Source: Promerops cafer
Taxonomy: Eukaryota; Chordata; Aves; Passeriformes; Nectariniidae
Reading direction: 5' to 3'
DNA length: 64,000 nucleotides
NCBI GenBank assembly: GCA_013398275.1
Contig: VZSE01011443.1
Location: 434,001 to 498,000 of the forward strand
In this document: positions 40,401 to 54,856 of the stretch, piece by piece
Layout of the letters: each line of letters starts with the position of its first letter
Position numbering within the stretch: position 1 is the stretch's first letter
Notes under the pieces: model-generated
Databases searched by the model: none
What the model saw: the letters and a program-made list of their open reading frames with translations, nothing else
What the model was told of the DNA's origin: nothing
Program-made: the position numbers and the translations under genes

Positions 40401-43400
40401 CCTTTATATCGTATTTATATGCTTATATAAAGTATGAAGGAAAAGGATACTGTTAAAGGATTATTCTCATTTGTGATGGAACTGTTCTGTGTGACATACT
40501 TGTTGTAAGCATCTCTATAATTACAGAGAAATGCCATTAAAAGATGATCTGGTTTACAGAAGGCAATAGCCTTCTTTAGTTCACAGGTGCCTTAACCTTT
40601 CAAACTTCCAGATATCCTTTTACTATAGTACAGGAAAACAAAACTGAAAAGCCAGAACTCTAGCTTAGGCATAGTGTAAGTACCTTTTAGAGCACTTCTT
40701 TCCATTGCATGAGTAGTTTTACCACGGAAAAAAAGAAAACATCTCTCATATCTTTAAAGACTGATGTACTTCACCTTGTGTCATAAAAAGCTGAAAAGTT
40801 ATTCCTGCTATACAGGGAAGTCCCAGGCACTAGAACATTTTGCTGTAGTGGTGGTTTTTTCTGTGGAGGATGGCAGGTAACAGGATAGTCAGTGCTAGGC
40901 ACACATCTGTCCATGCGCCTCACAGGATCAGTGGCCAAAATCACAAAACAAAGGGGCTGGATTCCTCTGGAGGTGATGAGACTGTAAACCATCACTTCTG
41001 CTGCTCCACATGACATTGATTTCCAGTCCCTGTGTGAAAATGCTTCACACAAAATCAGGGTTTTCACACATGTACAATTTACCTCCACTTACTAAAAAAT
41101 AATAAATCTTGTCATAGCTATCACCTTCCTAGCATTTTTTAAGTATATAGTTTTATATACAGTTATATGTAGCTATATATAGCATATAGTTCTTTTTCTA
41201 AGTCATAATTCATTATGGCATTGTTTGGGAAGGGATATGATAACTTTTCAATGACCAAATGTAACATTTACAAGAGGACTAGAGGGAAAGGGCAGAGAAC
41301 ATGACAGTCCTTTCTCATATGACAATCTAAGTAAATCAGTTGTTCTGGTAAGGTCTGCCAAAGATTTCAGTAAGGAAACCAGGACGTATTGCTGGAAGCT
41401 TTACACGTTTTTAAGCACCATCATGCAGAAGTACACATTTCTTACAGGCTGAGTGCTACATCCCAAACGGCACATCTTGTTATGTTGCATTATCATGTGA
41501 TAAAGTTACAGAAGTAGAAGGTCACCATAAAGAAATAACTTGATTACCACTTAAAAGACTTTTTGAAAAACTCCATAAAACCCTTTGTAAACAAATATTA
41601 ATCAGGTTCATGGTTAAATGGTATTACTTATGAAGGCCTGTCTTTGAATACACTGCAGATCTCCTTTGACTTTAGCTGTATTTTGAACACTTGCTTTGCT
41701 AAAAGAGAAGTTGAACCAGGAAAACTCAGATTTTTCAAAACTTCATCCTGTCATCCCCAAGCGAAATATATTTCCAATAAACATTTATTTTCAGAGCAGA
41801 TCCTTTAAAGTAGGACTATTAGGCTTTATGTGATAATTTAGCTGTCGGAATAGTTTAATTTATGAAATAAACTTCTCTCAACTGAATAGCACACATGGAA
41901 GCAATGGCTGACATCTTTCCTACCCCTCACTGTTGGGAAAGTCTACACAGCTGCAGTGGATATTTCATCCTCAGCAAAGTGGGACACTAAAACCAAAAAT
42001 ACTGAATTTTTTTTCCCCAAGTATCTTATTTTATCAAGATAAGAATCTATTTCCTAATAAAAATGATAATGCATACTAAACTGTTAATGTAAAAAACAAA
42101 ATGAAAGTGTGATAAATTAAATATGTAGCTACTGTTTTTTTTTCCTGGTATATTCAATTAAGGAGGATGTGCCTTTATGACAGCTGAATGCTTGAAAACC
42201 AGCTGATCCATTCGCCCTTCCATTAAAGGTGTACTTGTAGGAATAGGGCTATTCCAAATCATAAGTATGCAAAGGATGGCTCAGTATCTTAAAATTCAGA
42301 TGCGGTACAAATACCATTTTTGGAAGTAAAGCATTTAGCATAGGGGTCATGCTTTAATCACTGACAGGAAATATGAACATTGTAGGTTTTCAGCTGTCAT
42401 TTAATGCATCCAGTCCTGCCCTTGCATATTTCATAATTACACCTAAGCCATTTGGAATATATTTATGTCTAAAGTGACAAAGTCAGTAATTATGTCTGAG
42501 GCTCGCTCTGAGATTTACAAGTTGAACATTTACATGCAGGAAATGAAATCAAGTTTTAAACTAAAACAAGTGAAAACAGTGTGGTGGCTATTTTGTTTCT
42601 TCACCTTTATTCCTCAGACTACATGGCTGAGGGTAAAATGGAACCATGGTTCTTTAGTAAGTCATACTGAGGAGGGGTATAAGATATGATGAGATACAGA
42701 ACAAAGACATGGAATTTTAAACTGCAAGGGCCATTCGTTGCTCAGCAGAAACCACTAATGAAACCCTAATCACTATTCAAGTCTGATCATTTCAGCTATT
42801 CAGCAACTGACTTTTGTTTAGGACTTGATAGATATATCCAAATTGCTATGGCAGACCTCCCAGTTTATTCTTAAGAAACCAAGCCAAGCCAAACCAAACT
42901 GGAAAACGAACTCCAGAACCGTATTAATTTAATATTACCTTATACAGATCTTTTAAAGAAAATGTAAGTGGAAGTCACTGCAGGTGATGTTCCAGCATTC
43001 TAGAGTTCTACTTTAATTGAACCAAATAAAACCCTGAGATGAGGGAGAACTAGTAAGGATATGGTCTGGAGACAGTGTCGGTGTTTCCGTGGATCTGGTC
43101 TGGTCTCTACAGGTATGCAGTGGCACAGAAGGAAGCTTGGAACTGTCAAGATGCTGCATCTTGTTCTGCACTGTTGGAAAAAAACAACTCTAACAAAATA
43201 ATTGATAACATAGAAAATTTGTTTAGGTTTTCCCAATGCAGAAAGAGTCCAGTGTGAGTAATAGTGTCGAATTTGAACCCTCAGCCTCCTAATGAGAGGA
43301 ATCTATGCACTAGCATGCTTCCAGTGAGATAACTGAGGAGACCATTGTTTGTTCCCTCACTGTATTCGTCCTTGGTGGCTGAGCAATGCTGGTTGATTAC

Positions 43401-45097
43401 AGTGGAGAGCTGTACACAGTGCGCCACAGCTGAATGGCTTCCATGAATAAGAAACCCAAGCCCGTCGACATATTCATTAGGTTCAAAGAAATAAGTCTCA
43501 GAACTGTGGGAAAACTTCTGTTTATGTTGCTGGAGGGGAGAAAAAAAGACTGAGATAGAGAGAGACCTCCATGGAAGTAAATTTGCGGAGTGGAGCGTGC
43601 ACATGTGCACACGCAGAACCACTGGGTGGACTTTCACTTATACCACATGTGATGTCTTGTTTTGTGAGTCCGTGTCTTAAAACCACGGGTAACTTTGAAT
43701 ATGCTCAGATAATGAGTGATTCAAGTTAAAGACCCTCTTAGGATCTGGGTTTAATTTATTCTTTTAAAGTATGGGGTGTTTTTTTCTAGAACTATTTGTC
43801 TTCAGTGGAGTTCCCTATGACATATATTGGGGTAGCTAAAACTGAGGCGCACTTTTCCTTTTCATAGTCACAGGGAAAAAAACACATTAATTTCTAGCAT
43901 TGTTAGAAGGATTACTCAGAATTTTGTGACTACTTTAAGGAAATTAATTTTAGCGATGACTACCAGAAGAGCTGAAAATACACCCACTGTTTTCATATGG
44001 ATGTTCATTATTTCTCCTATCAGTTAAAGGATGTTATGATGAATTATTTATTCCCATAAAGTAAATATTCCCACTGACACATGGTTACCTTACTTTACCA
44101 TGAGATTATACAGTTTTCCTAATTCATTACAGACATAGATTGTATTTTTAAGAGGTATGGCAGTCATATTAAGATGTCGATCCAATTTTCTGGGTGGGAA
44201 TATTATGTTGGCTCATCAACAGAGCCTATAATGTTTCTAGTAACACAGAAGTTCAGCATTTGCGTCTTGTTAGAGTAACAATTGAAAACATTAACCCAAC
44301 TTCACAGTCATGCAACATATGCAAAATTTCATCCACACACCTCCTGAAACAAAAGACAAGTATGGCTAAATCCTTTGATCTCTTGACCAACATGGGGGAG
44401 AACAAAATAAAATAACAAACCACCATCTGTTGGGAAACCAATGCAATAAAAACAGTGGAAAGCCAGCTTATACTATAGACTGACTTAATTGAGGAAATGA
44501 CTTATAAATAGAATTATTTCTTGATTTAGAGGCACAGGAGGAAACAAAACTGAAAGAAGGAGTTACTGAGCTCAGGTTTGGATAGATGAGCATCAAAGCA
44601 GCATTGTTCATTGTAGGATTCACATCACAAGGCTCCAGTTGACAGGGGCTGACCTCATGAAGAAGAATCGTAAATGTGATGTCTGCCACTGAAGGCAGTG
44701 ACTGCTTTGCGTTTGTAGCTCAATACCAACATATTTTCAAATAATCTTTAAACAGCCAAGGTCACAATGCAGCAGGTTTTAGCTGTGGGTGATGCTCCAC
44801 ATACAGACCACAGTGCTATGAAATGCTGAACAGCAAACTAGCCAGTTATATTAAATACTCAGACATGAGAATCTAACGAAGGCCTTATTGGTGAACTAGT
44901 TTCACTGGTCTTTGCATAAAATTTTATGACAGCTGGCATGCTTTTTAAAAGTCTGTGGGATATATTTAACTCTCAGAGACATGTGAGTCTGAAAGCACTG
45001 CCTTTTTCCATGCTTTCAGATCAACCTAATATTCATAGTTTCTGCGTGTTCACATTATATGAGTTTAATGGTACACTGGCATGGTGACTTGCCTGCA

Positions 45098-45205
45098 GTT
45101 AGGCCCAGGAAGGGCCCAGGGAGGCTGTGTATGGCCGTGGCACAGGCTGCTCAGCAGTGATGGAGAGGTTCATTCCTGATCTCCTCAAAACCTGTTCCTA
45201 ATGTT
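45098..45205 (+). mobile_element. Diverged CR1 LINE fragment (plus strand)
   Basis: The segment reads like the sense strand of the CR1 3' region: 'gtggcacaggctgctcag', 'gatggagaggttcattcctg', 'atctcctcaaaacctgttcc'. These correspond to the CR1 block encoding the C-terminal end of the reverse transcriptase and its 3' region. No ATTCTATG tail is visible downstream. Divergence is high and the borders are approximate. Confidence 0.45.
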
Positions 45206-48200
45206 GCTTCTGACCACAAGACTCTCACTGATTCAGAATTCCCAAAAAAGGGGGAATTTTTCCAAAGCAAAAAGGAAAACACACATGGATGTAGAAGCTT
45301 TCAAACAGATTCAGGAAAGAAAAAGTCACTTTATACAATGCAAGGCCTCCTTGGTGTGCTTTCAAGCCCCTTAGACATCTCTTTCTTTCATCAGCAGCTG
45401 CAGCTGGCATGACAAAAGTGGCTTCTCCACAATGATTAAATCTTATCTCTTTTTTAATAAAAATCAAAGCAACTACAGGTGAAGTTGCTATTTCTGTGAG
45501 TAAACAGCAGGACACAGGTATTTCCAGCAGTTGCCTGGTGGAACAGGAAATAATTGTTCTTCTCCTGCTATCTTGACCATCCTCACTTCTATGTACAGAC
45601 TCATGTTGATGTAAAAAAAAGCTTTCATAATACTTTCCAGATGCTTCCTTACCTTTAAAATATTTTGAAACTGAGTCTCTTCTCTACCCTGTTATACAAG
45701 GACTGTCTTAAATGTGTTGCCATCTAAATTCATTCAAATCATAAAATTCCCCTACTCCATGTTTCAGTAAGAAAATAGTACTTATTTGACTAGTAGTTAG
45801 TACTTTCCTTCCTAAGGAAAAAAATTACTGAATCATATAAGAAAATTAATAAGAATTAATCCTATATATGCCAGACACACAGAGAAGATGGCTGGAAGAA
45901 GGATCTCTGCAAAACAAGAGCAGATAGAATTTACCCACTGTACACTTTGTAACTTTGCTAGATACCCTTACAAAGTATAAAGAATATGTTTCTTTGCCAG
46001 TATATATACAACCTTTCATCTTTTTTGCATTGTATGTTTTTTCTGGCATAAGATTACACAAATAAACTAACAGTCAGTTACTTCAAGATCTCGAAAGTCT
46101 TTCAAGAGAAAAAATCCTTCATCCGTTAAAAAATACTCTTGTGAGTGTAGACACCAGGTACAGGAATGTATGCTTGGTTGCTGCAATACTACCTCAAGAA
46201 ACAGGTCATGACTTAGACAGACACTGTATTTTTTTCACGGAAGGAACATTGACTGTGCACAGAATTATCTAAAAAGAACAGATACAAAAGCAGTGGATAG
46301 ACATAAATAATTATCTTCCTTTTACATTAGTCCGTATATCTTCTGCCTTGGAGAGTTAATCAATTTACTGCTGAAATGCTGTGGGAGATTAAGAATAGTA
46401 CTGAAGCAGGCGGTGTTTTAAATATTTGTGCTTCTCCCATATGCCTACAGCTTGTGTGATGCTGGAAATCAGACTAAGTGATTGCAGCAACTCTTTGTGT
46501 TCTCAGAATCTAAGAATAAACCCACTGGAAGTCACATAGAAAAAGAATTGTTTACTCTTCCATTCATGCTGAGTTCCAGCTCACATATCTTGTAACAACT
46601 TGTTTTCTGTTTATGGCACTTGGTAAATCTGGAAATGTGCTGGCTCCTCTTGGAGCTCCTGAGCTCCAGCCATATAGAATCTCTGCATCGTCCCTCAAAT
46701 ATCATTCCTGTGAGGGAAGTGTTCTGTGCCCTTCTGTCCCTTCCTTCACCTCTCCCTCGTTCATGTAAGAAAAATAATTTAATGAGTATGACCTGACTCA
46801 GATGAAAGACATGCCTCTGACTCGTTCATGCCTTTGTGGACTTGGAGTAAATTAGTTTATTTCCTAAGTAACTCATTTCATTGGAAAAGGGTGAGTAACT
46901 TTGCAACATTTCTTGGGAACTCAAGGAAAGACTAGTTAATGCCTGCTTTTTCTTTCTCTTCAGCTTCTGTGTTATTTGCTGTAGACAATTTACAGATGGT
47001 TATTTTTATTTTTTACCCAGAAGAAAGCTTTGTTTTTAAAAATATTTTTTTTCTGTAGCTCAGTGAGTCAGAAAATAATGTGAGAAACATTTGGATGAAA
47101 AAAAGTCACCATTGGAAAACTTAGCTAAAAAGATGTATTATGCAGAATAAATAAGTGTTATCATGATGAATTCACGCCTGTTAGAACTGGCGATGTCTTG
47201 CTATGTCATCTAATCTATTTTACTTTGTGTATGTTTGCAGTCATCTACAAGTCTGGACTGTCTTCTCACCTGTAGTGATATAAATCACAACTAGTGATTC
47301 TTGCAGTGCAGCATTAATTTGCATTTTAATTATTTCAGTTTCAAATATTGCACTGCTAATCGTAATTGTACACGTTGTCCATCCCTAAGCAATTTCCTAT
47401 TTAGTGTCATATCAGATAGGTTCAGAACTGTCATACAGCTTCTCTCCTGTATGATTTTATATAGTTTAGCTGAAAAATGCTTCCTGATTTATGAAAATCT
47501 GTGGATTTCTCCAAGTCGCAACATGGTCACACTCAGAGAGATATATTAATAAATGTTTGCAAGTACATAATCAGATGAGAACACAATACTCTCCATTAAT
47601 GAAATATGATCCATAATGAATCTTGCATGGGAGTGCTAATAACTACCTTTAGGTTAAAGTGCTCAGATGTCACAGTATAACAATATCTGTCTTAGATGTG
47701 TATCATTATGGCAAGTAATTAAAGGTTACTTAGCTGTTAAATGGTTACCTTGGAGGATTCCTTCCGTAACATGGCTTCAAACATGCCTTCACAATGAAAT
47801 TAATTAAGTAAATTAAATATCAGCCTTGCAGTAATTATTATATGTGCAGAATATCAGGCATATAAATGTATAATGGAAATGGTCAGAGGACTTGAAGATG
47901 TATCCGTTTGCTATTAAGCATAAAACAATCTTGGTTGTTCTTATATGTAGAATAAGGCTGATGCATGTTAAAAAGAACAGTGACAAGACTGATGAAGAGA
48001 AATTAAATGTCAAAATTATTACAGTGATGTTCCATGTGCTGCATAAATGCAAAGCTCAAGTAGCAACACACTGATGAGAGAAGTATTAAAATTCACTTGG
48101 TCTTTTTCACACCTCTGCTGCTACATGGAGTTAAAACCTGGTACCAAATGACTTGAGTTTTGCTAACAGCTCAGTCTGACTCATCACAAGGATGCTTTCA

Positions 48201-49270
48201 GAGATTTCTAAATTGCTATCTTCTTCTGTATTTAATACAAACCACACCAGAAAAGTTGAGCAAGCAGCTTGATGTGGATATAAACATTTTTCACCACCTC
48301 GTAAAGTAGAAATATGACATGGGCCACATCAGTGACAGATTTTGATTTAAAAAATAATTTCCTAGTATTATGTAAACTGGCAGTGACAAATACAAATAAA
48401 GCAGTACATTCTGCTTTTTTATTCTTTGTCTAAAGAGAAACAATTCTCTAGATAAATAGATCCTTCATTTGAGACCTTTTCAAATGTAAGCAAGAAGACA
48501 TAAAGTTCAGATCTCTGCTGTCCTCCTGAAACATTGGCTTTGCTCCAGGCAATGACATTATTAACGTACCTTAAGTTTACTCTTTAAGTGTTTTGCCTAA
48601 TTATGTCATCTGATGAAACAGAAAAGAAATAAAAAAAGGAAATATGTGTTATGCTGCAGAAAACTTTACTCACAACACAGCTCAGAAAGTATTAGCAGCA
48701 GGAAAGGAAACATGAAGAATTCCTGATAGAAATCTGGTTTTTTTTCATGTTCTGATAATTTTTTTTTTATGCCAGTGAGATAATTACCAGTGGTGGCACC
48801 TTCTTATCAGTGGTACGGAAAACTGCTGCACATTTTGGTTGAGGATGACAACAGTGTTAGGGGTTCTTCTCTAGTTCTCAGGCTTCTGCCCAGGGCAAGT
48901 CGTTTGGCCCTAACTGGTTTTGCTCTCTGCAATTCAGATTTCTTGAAAGTTGAAGCTTCAGTCATTGTCATGTGAAAATGGTCCTGTGTCCCCAAGACAA
49001 AAAGAGTCCCCAGAGAAGGTAACTAGAAGTGGTGGAACTATTTGCCCACCAGACAATCTTCAGATGCTCCTCTGTACACTTACGGGCCAAGCTTACATGA
49101 AGTTATCATATGTAGGAGTGGAAAAAAAGTCTTAAGAGTTGGATTCTCATGGAATTGGTCAGTTCTTTGTGCTGTAGCTTCTCAGATAATACAGATTTTT
49201 ACCTCTAAGGCACAGTAAAAGTATACTGATTGATTCAGCCTGATTGCAAACCTGGAGACAGTTTTTGAAG

Positions 49271-49335
49271 GGGGATTAGGAAACAAACAATGTAAGAGAG
49301 GAGGGGAATTAGAAAACAAAGAGTGTAAGAGAGGA
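49271..49335. repeat. Two-copy imperfect tandem repeat, unit 32-33 bp
   Basis: The unit at 49271-49302 (GGGGATTAGGAAACAAACAA...) is repeated directly at 49303-49335 with a few substitutions and one inserted base. Both copies end TGTAAGAGAGGA. Confidence 0.9.
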
Positions 49336-50090
49336 AGATTATCTTCCAGTGAGTTCTTTTGCCCTGAGGTATGAGGGTTTTTTTGTTGTTTTGAGTTGTT
49401 TTTTAATTATGAACCAGTAAGTGTGTAATCAGAAAAACAAATGGCATTGATTACTTTTTCGAAGCAGTACTCTGATCATTTCATCTATACTTTCAGCTTG
49501 TTTGAAATATGGAACCAGCATAAAACCTGAAAGCATTTGCCATTTGTATAAATCAACATTACTCTGTGTAGCCAGTGTTTATTTACAAGCTTGCAAAGGG
49601 TTTCATAAGGGATATTCGTGCACCTACAATACAAACCATGTGTCAAACAGAAGAAAACTGCAGAGCAATAGCACTGTTGTTTTTTCCCCTTTACTTGATC
49701 CAAGTTTCATTTTCTGTTTGGCTAAGCATCAATGGTCATGAAGGTGGTATATCAACAATAGTCATGGTGGCATATTTAATTTAATTATAGCTGGTTGAGG
49801 TTGTAACTTCATTTACTCTGAATAACAATTTATTTTATTCTGTTTTAACAAACCTTTCTGTTTATGCATTTCATCATCTTTTGTTATAAGAAACAGGGAT
49901 CTCATTTCATTATTTAAGTGTGGGAGTAATGGAAAAGTAAGTCTTCATCAACTTACTGTTTCTGTACCAAGGGTCTTTTTCTGGAATACTTACCAAACAA
50001 CAAATCCCTTGAAGTCTGTAGAGTATAGTCTAGACCATTAATTTTGATTCCTAACTGAAAATCTATGAAACTTGATTTGGCATCATTTAT

Positions 50091-50205
50091 CATAAAATGA
50101 TTTGTGTTGGAAGGGGTCTTAAATATCATCTGGTTCCAACCCCCATGCCATGACACCTTCCATTGGACCAAGTTGCTCAGATTCCCACTCAGCCTGGCCT
50201 CGAAA
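50091..50205 (-). mobile_element. Short CR1 LINE fragment (3' end, minus strand)
   Basis: The + strand shows the reverse complement of the CR1 3' end: 'cataaaatgatttgtgttgg', 'aaggggtcttaaatatcatc', 'tggttccaacccccatgcca', 'gacaccttccattggaccaa' and 'cagcctggcctcgaaag'. It stops abruptly after about 115 bp, a typical 5' truncation. It is better preserved than the other CR1 pieces in the window. Confidence 0.9.
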
Positions 50206-53200
50206 GAAAATTACTGCTATTTAACATAGAAAAAGGCCACATTCTTCCAACAGCCATAATATAGTAGTAAATGATTCAGCCTCAAGTACAAGATTTACGT
50301 ATTCTCTTAAAGACTGGTGGGGATAAACAGAAAATTAATAAGTAAAGCTGACTTTGTTTAACCTCAGTCAAGAAAAGAAACTGAAAATGAGAGTTTGGAC
50401 AACAAAGTGGAAGCTTTGATTGTCAAAGATCCCTCAGCCTCGTCTATAAGGAAACTTGTGAATGTCTCACAAATTCAGTGCAAATCCCTACACAGGCATT
50501 CTCATTTCAGTTAAAGTAGCATTTCAGATCTGGTCTTAGCTGCCTGAAAGTAGCTGAAAATAAGCTGCTCTTAAACTGAGCTCACTGTGTCGACACAGAG
50601 TGCATGTGTTTACTGGAATCTCATTACATTCAAACATAGGGATACAAGTCTGCAGATTAGTGCTTGCCCTGAAAAGGCTGTTTAGCCTTTCAAAGGATTT
50701 TCCAGGAAAGCAAGCTGGAATACAAGCCCTTTCTGCTTGTCATTTGTAGGTTTCTGGATTTGGCTTTTATTTCTTTGTGCAAATGTGTTTTCATAAAGAC
50801 AGTGAAAAGCCATGACCCTCTGTAAAAAGGATTACCTCGAAGGGAGATAGTAAGAGTACAGTGTAAAGGATGGTTAATGCAGAAATGCTAAATCTTGCTG
50901 TACAAAGATTATAGCACAATAAATTTTTTAACTCAAGGTACTTCCCTGACATTATAAAAACATTCACATATCAGAATCACAAAATAAAAGTCTTTAAGAG
51001 AGGGCTAAAAGAAAATAAAGGAAAATATCTGCTATTTTTTTTGTAGAAAGATGACAAAGAATCCCTTAAAAATGTGTTTTCTTTTAGCTGACATTGTAGC
51101 AAGTAGTTTAGATAACATTTAGTGACTTACATATTACTTTTACAATCTGTGTATTTCATGGGGTATTAAAGATAATAAATAAGGAAATACTTTAAAACAG
51201 ATAATAGAAGAACATAAAGAAAGCTGAAGATTTCAGTTGCTTACAAAAAGCCTGGCATCTTACTTATATGGAGCAATGACCCACTGACACATGACCATTT
51301 TAATAAGAGGAATCAAATCCCAGTCCAGAATTATTTCTTTGGTGGAAAAGTTCCCAAAAAGAAGAGGGGTATTTTTTAAACTTATACCTAGAATCTTTTT
51401 TCTTTTTTGATTTTCTGAGTAGTAAGCAGTACAGTCAGAAGAAAATCCAGAATTAACCCTGCTAAAGCTTCCCAAAGAGATAAAAGCAATATATTTTGGG
51501 GGCTAACTAGGATTTCAATTACTGCAAGAGTTAAACTGGAGCAGTAGTTAAATAAGTGTGGTGAGTTGCCCAAGCTTCCCTACTTGCTTTTTTCTCTTTT
51601 GGAACTGCTGCTTCTAAATCACTTGGTCTCCTTCAGGCTCACAAGACTAAAGTAAATTTCCAAAAAAAAGGGTGTGATAAACTGCAACAGCAGCTGCAAC
51701 TGCGCCCAAAGTCTTCACCAAAAAAGCAGAAATGATGTTGTAGTAGAAGCCAGTTTGTTAAACACAGGAGAAAGAAAGGTTGGATTTGAAGGTTTGTGCT
51801 TGATGTAAGGAGGATTTTAAATGTAGTAGCCATCTGCTAAGAGATGAGATGAGATGTAAAAAAGCATAAATAGCTACCACTCTCATTGCATAGGTGAATG
51901 AATGAAACAACTTACTGAATTTAATTGCAATAGCTAAACTTTAGATTATTTAACTAAAAAGAGATTGCAATATTTTTTCAAGATATTTTGGTGAACGGTT
52001 GGAGACAATGAATATGAAAACTGCATATTTGCTTTTAAAGTTGCTTTTAAAGCTGAATCTCTGATGCACTGTCATCACTGACCACTTCTTGTTTTCTGTA
52101 GAAATAGCATTAGGCTTTATGTGCCAATGTCAAATTAGAGCATTAATTACCTATGCAGTTAAGTGTCCAGTAAGGTGCTTTTATAAAAAGCAGTCTCAAA
52201 ACCTCATTCAGAAGGAACTTGAGTAAATTATTTCAATGTTTTCAGGGAGGTTGCTCGTGTATGTGACATAAAACTGACACTGACAAGTTTCAGCATTTAG
52301 ATGCTTCAAAAGAACAACTTAGTTTTGAGTTTTATAGGCTCTCCATAGGAGCATCACAGGCAGGACACTGAGCAGCAAAAGGAGAGAGATTTGGTGTTGC
52401 TTATAGTGCCAGAGAGCATGGGTCATGAAATGGAGGGGAAAAGTGAGAAAGATGAATAGATGACAGCAGGGAAGTATGTTGGAGGACTGGAGATGTTCCA
52501 GATTTTTCTCTTTCCTGATGTTAAGGCAATTTATTCCCTACAGACTTAGGTTACAGCTTATTTCAGAGGGTAGAAGTCATTTTACCTGATTTAATTCACC
52601 TGAAGCATACTCAGATCATATAGTCGTCCAGCCTTATCCTTGGGCAATGTAGAGAACTCTGCATCTTTAGAAATTGTGCTTATCCTTCACATCTACCATA
52701 AACATAATAAAATAAAATGAGGCAGGCACTCAGAAGCAGTGCATTTCAGAAAAGTTCCTGGATATCGATTTACATTTCTCTGAACTAGAAAGAATAAAAT
52801 TATACATATTGAATCCAACAAGGGAACTCAGGAAGCAGTATGAAATTTCAGTTGCAATTTAATTGTACAAGAATTGAGGCAAATTATTGTCCATCTTAAA
52901 AGAATCCACACCAGCCATCCGAAAACAACACATACTTAGGTATTCTGTCAAACTTAGATTTTAAGGTTCGCACTCTTGACATGTAAATCTACTAGAAGTC
53001 TTTGGAGTTCTTCCATAGACATTGTCACCAAAGACAAATCAAGGATCAAATCCCCATGCTGAATATCATATAACTAGCTGAAAACTAATGTGATGGCAAG
53101 GTAGATGGCAGTCAAAAGGTGGGAGTGCAGCAGAAAGAAGAAAGCATACAGCCATCATAAGCAAGACTGGTCTATTTTGCATCCTGTTATTGTTACTTCA

Positions 53201-54500
53201 TTTTCTGTTTGCAACTTGCAGTTATTAATTTTCTACCAGTAATCCTCTACTTTAGCTGCTCTGTAAGCGAGTATCCTCATCATAGTGCAATTTGTAATAA
53301 ATGAGTTTTTAACTTCTTATATTGGTTAAGAAGATTAACAGTGCAGAATTTAAAACCTGTGACCAAAATTTGATGAGACGACTTAAAATGAATGACATTT
53401 GAGATAGAAAGAGGCTTCTGAATACCAACAGACAAAATCCAGACAGCAGGAAAATAAGGTTAAAACATTCTATCTGAAGCCATTTCACAAAAAAAAAGAG
53501 AGGAAATGTGTGACATATGGTATCGAGTGAGGCACTTGAAGTTGAGTCTAAAAATGTTTAAAAAGACAGCTGTTAGTTTGCATGATTAAAAAGGGAAAGG
53601 AAGGATATTATGATACATCAAGAAGCAAGGAAGTTATGAAACCAGAGGTGGACTTGTTGGATATTTGTTTGCTTTTCTTATCCACTGGTTTCTAATGTTT
53701 TTATTAAATTTATCTTCAAATTCAACCTCCACCTCTATCTTCCGTTCTGTTTCTCCCAGTGACATCAGTGCTGGCTATTAACACAAAAACTGGGTGGATC
53801 CTTGAACCCTGAAACCAAATCAAAGAACAGTTTAGGGAAAGAGATAACTACATATCAGCTCTTCTTCCCTACAATATGTTTAAATAGATTAGATTATTTT
53901 AATAAGCATTGGAAGTGATGGTAACATTTAGAATAATATTGTCACATGAATCTCCACTGGCTGTTTATGAATCATAGAGTCAGTGAAAAAAAAACCCAAA
54001 TTTGTCTCTGTGCATGATCTGATCTTTATTCTAAGCTAAATGACTTTTTTCTTTTAAATCATTGTTTATATGATAGTTTGGTTAATTAATTTACTTTAGA
54101 GCAGGAAATCTGTGAGAGGGACTTTTTGCTTCCGCTGCTAGTTCTTGTAAAACTCCAGTGAATAGAAGACAAGTGGCAATTTGCATATGGCAATTTGTCC
54201 ATGCATGGGGAACCCAACAGAGATATTCCTTGGGAATCACAGGGAGACTAAAGGCTAAGTGGGCACAAAAGCTGATGTACTCTCCCCATCACAAGTGATC
54301 CTTACCCGTTTTACTTGGCACACTGTGCATAGCTTTGCATGTGCTGAGTAAGCTCAGTTGCCATTCGCTTGACTGCGATTTGAGGCAGGTCTATGTACTT
54401 TTGTTTATGGCACTGGACAAGGCTCAGGAACTAGAACATTAGCTTTTTGCTTTGGCATAGATTTCCTGGCTAAATTACCTAATTTCTCTCTGCCTCATTT

Positions 54501-54856
54501 CATAAGAACAGTCCAATCTGTTCAGACCAAAGGCTCTTTTAGCCCAGGACCTTGGTTCTCACCGGGTCCCATAATGAATGTCAGTGGAGGAGAATGAGCG
54601 GCGGGCAGGCAGCAGTGCTTAGTGATATCGTCTCCCAGGCTCCAGCACTGGTTGTTCAGGGATTTCCTGAACCAGGGGTGGAATCTCTGTGTTTAATGCT
54701 TTTCAGTGAGTTGGTTTTGATAAATTAGTACTGGCATTTCTTGAGCTCATATATCTTTTAAGTATCCACAGCATCGCAAGCTCTACAAATTGCAACATGG
54801 GAGGAACGTCCCTTTATTTTATTTTAAACCTTCTGCCTGCCAGTTTCTCATTTTGG
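54501..54856 (-). mobile_element. Ancient amniote CR1-type LINE fragment (minus strand)
   Basis: In order, the + strand carries 'cataagaacagtccaatctg', 'ttcagaccaaaggctctttt', 'agcccaggaccttggttctc', then about 100 bp further 'gtttaatgcttttcagtgag', and finally 'ccctttattttattttaaac' with 'cttctgcctgccagtttctc'. The same order is seen in the reverse complement of CR1 elements that are abundant in turtles and crocodilians and survive as old relics in birds. Divergence is strong, so it probably predates the modern bird CR1 waves. No coding capacity remains. Confidence 0.6.

Noticed and set aside
53960..53995. CR1-like 'gaatcatagagtcagtga' end
   Set aside because: Only about a dozen bases resemble the CR1 terminus and the adjacent sequence does not continue the match.
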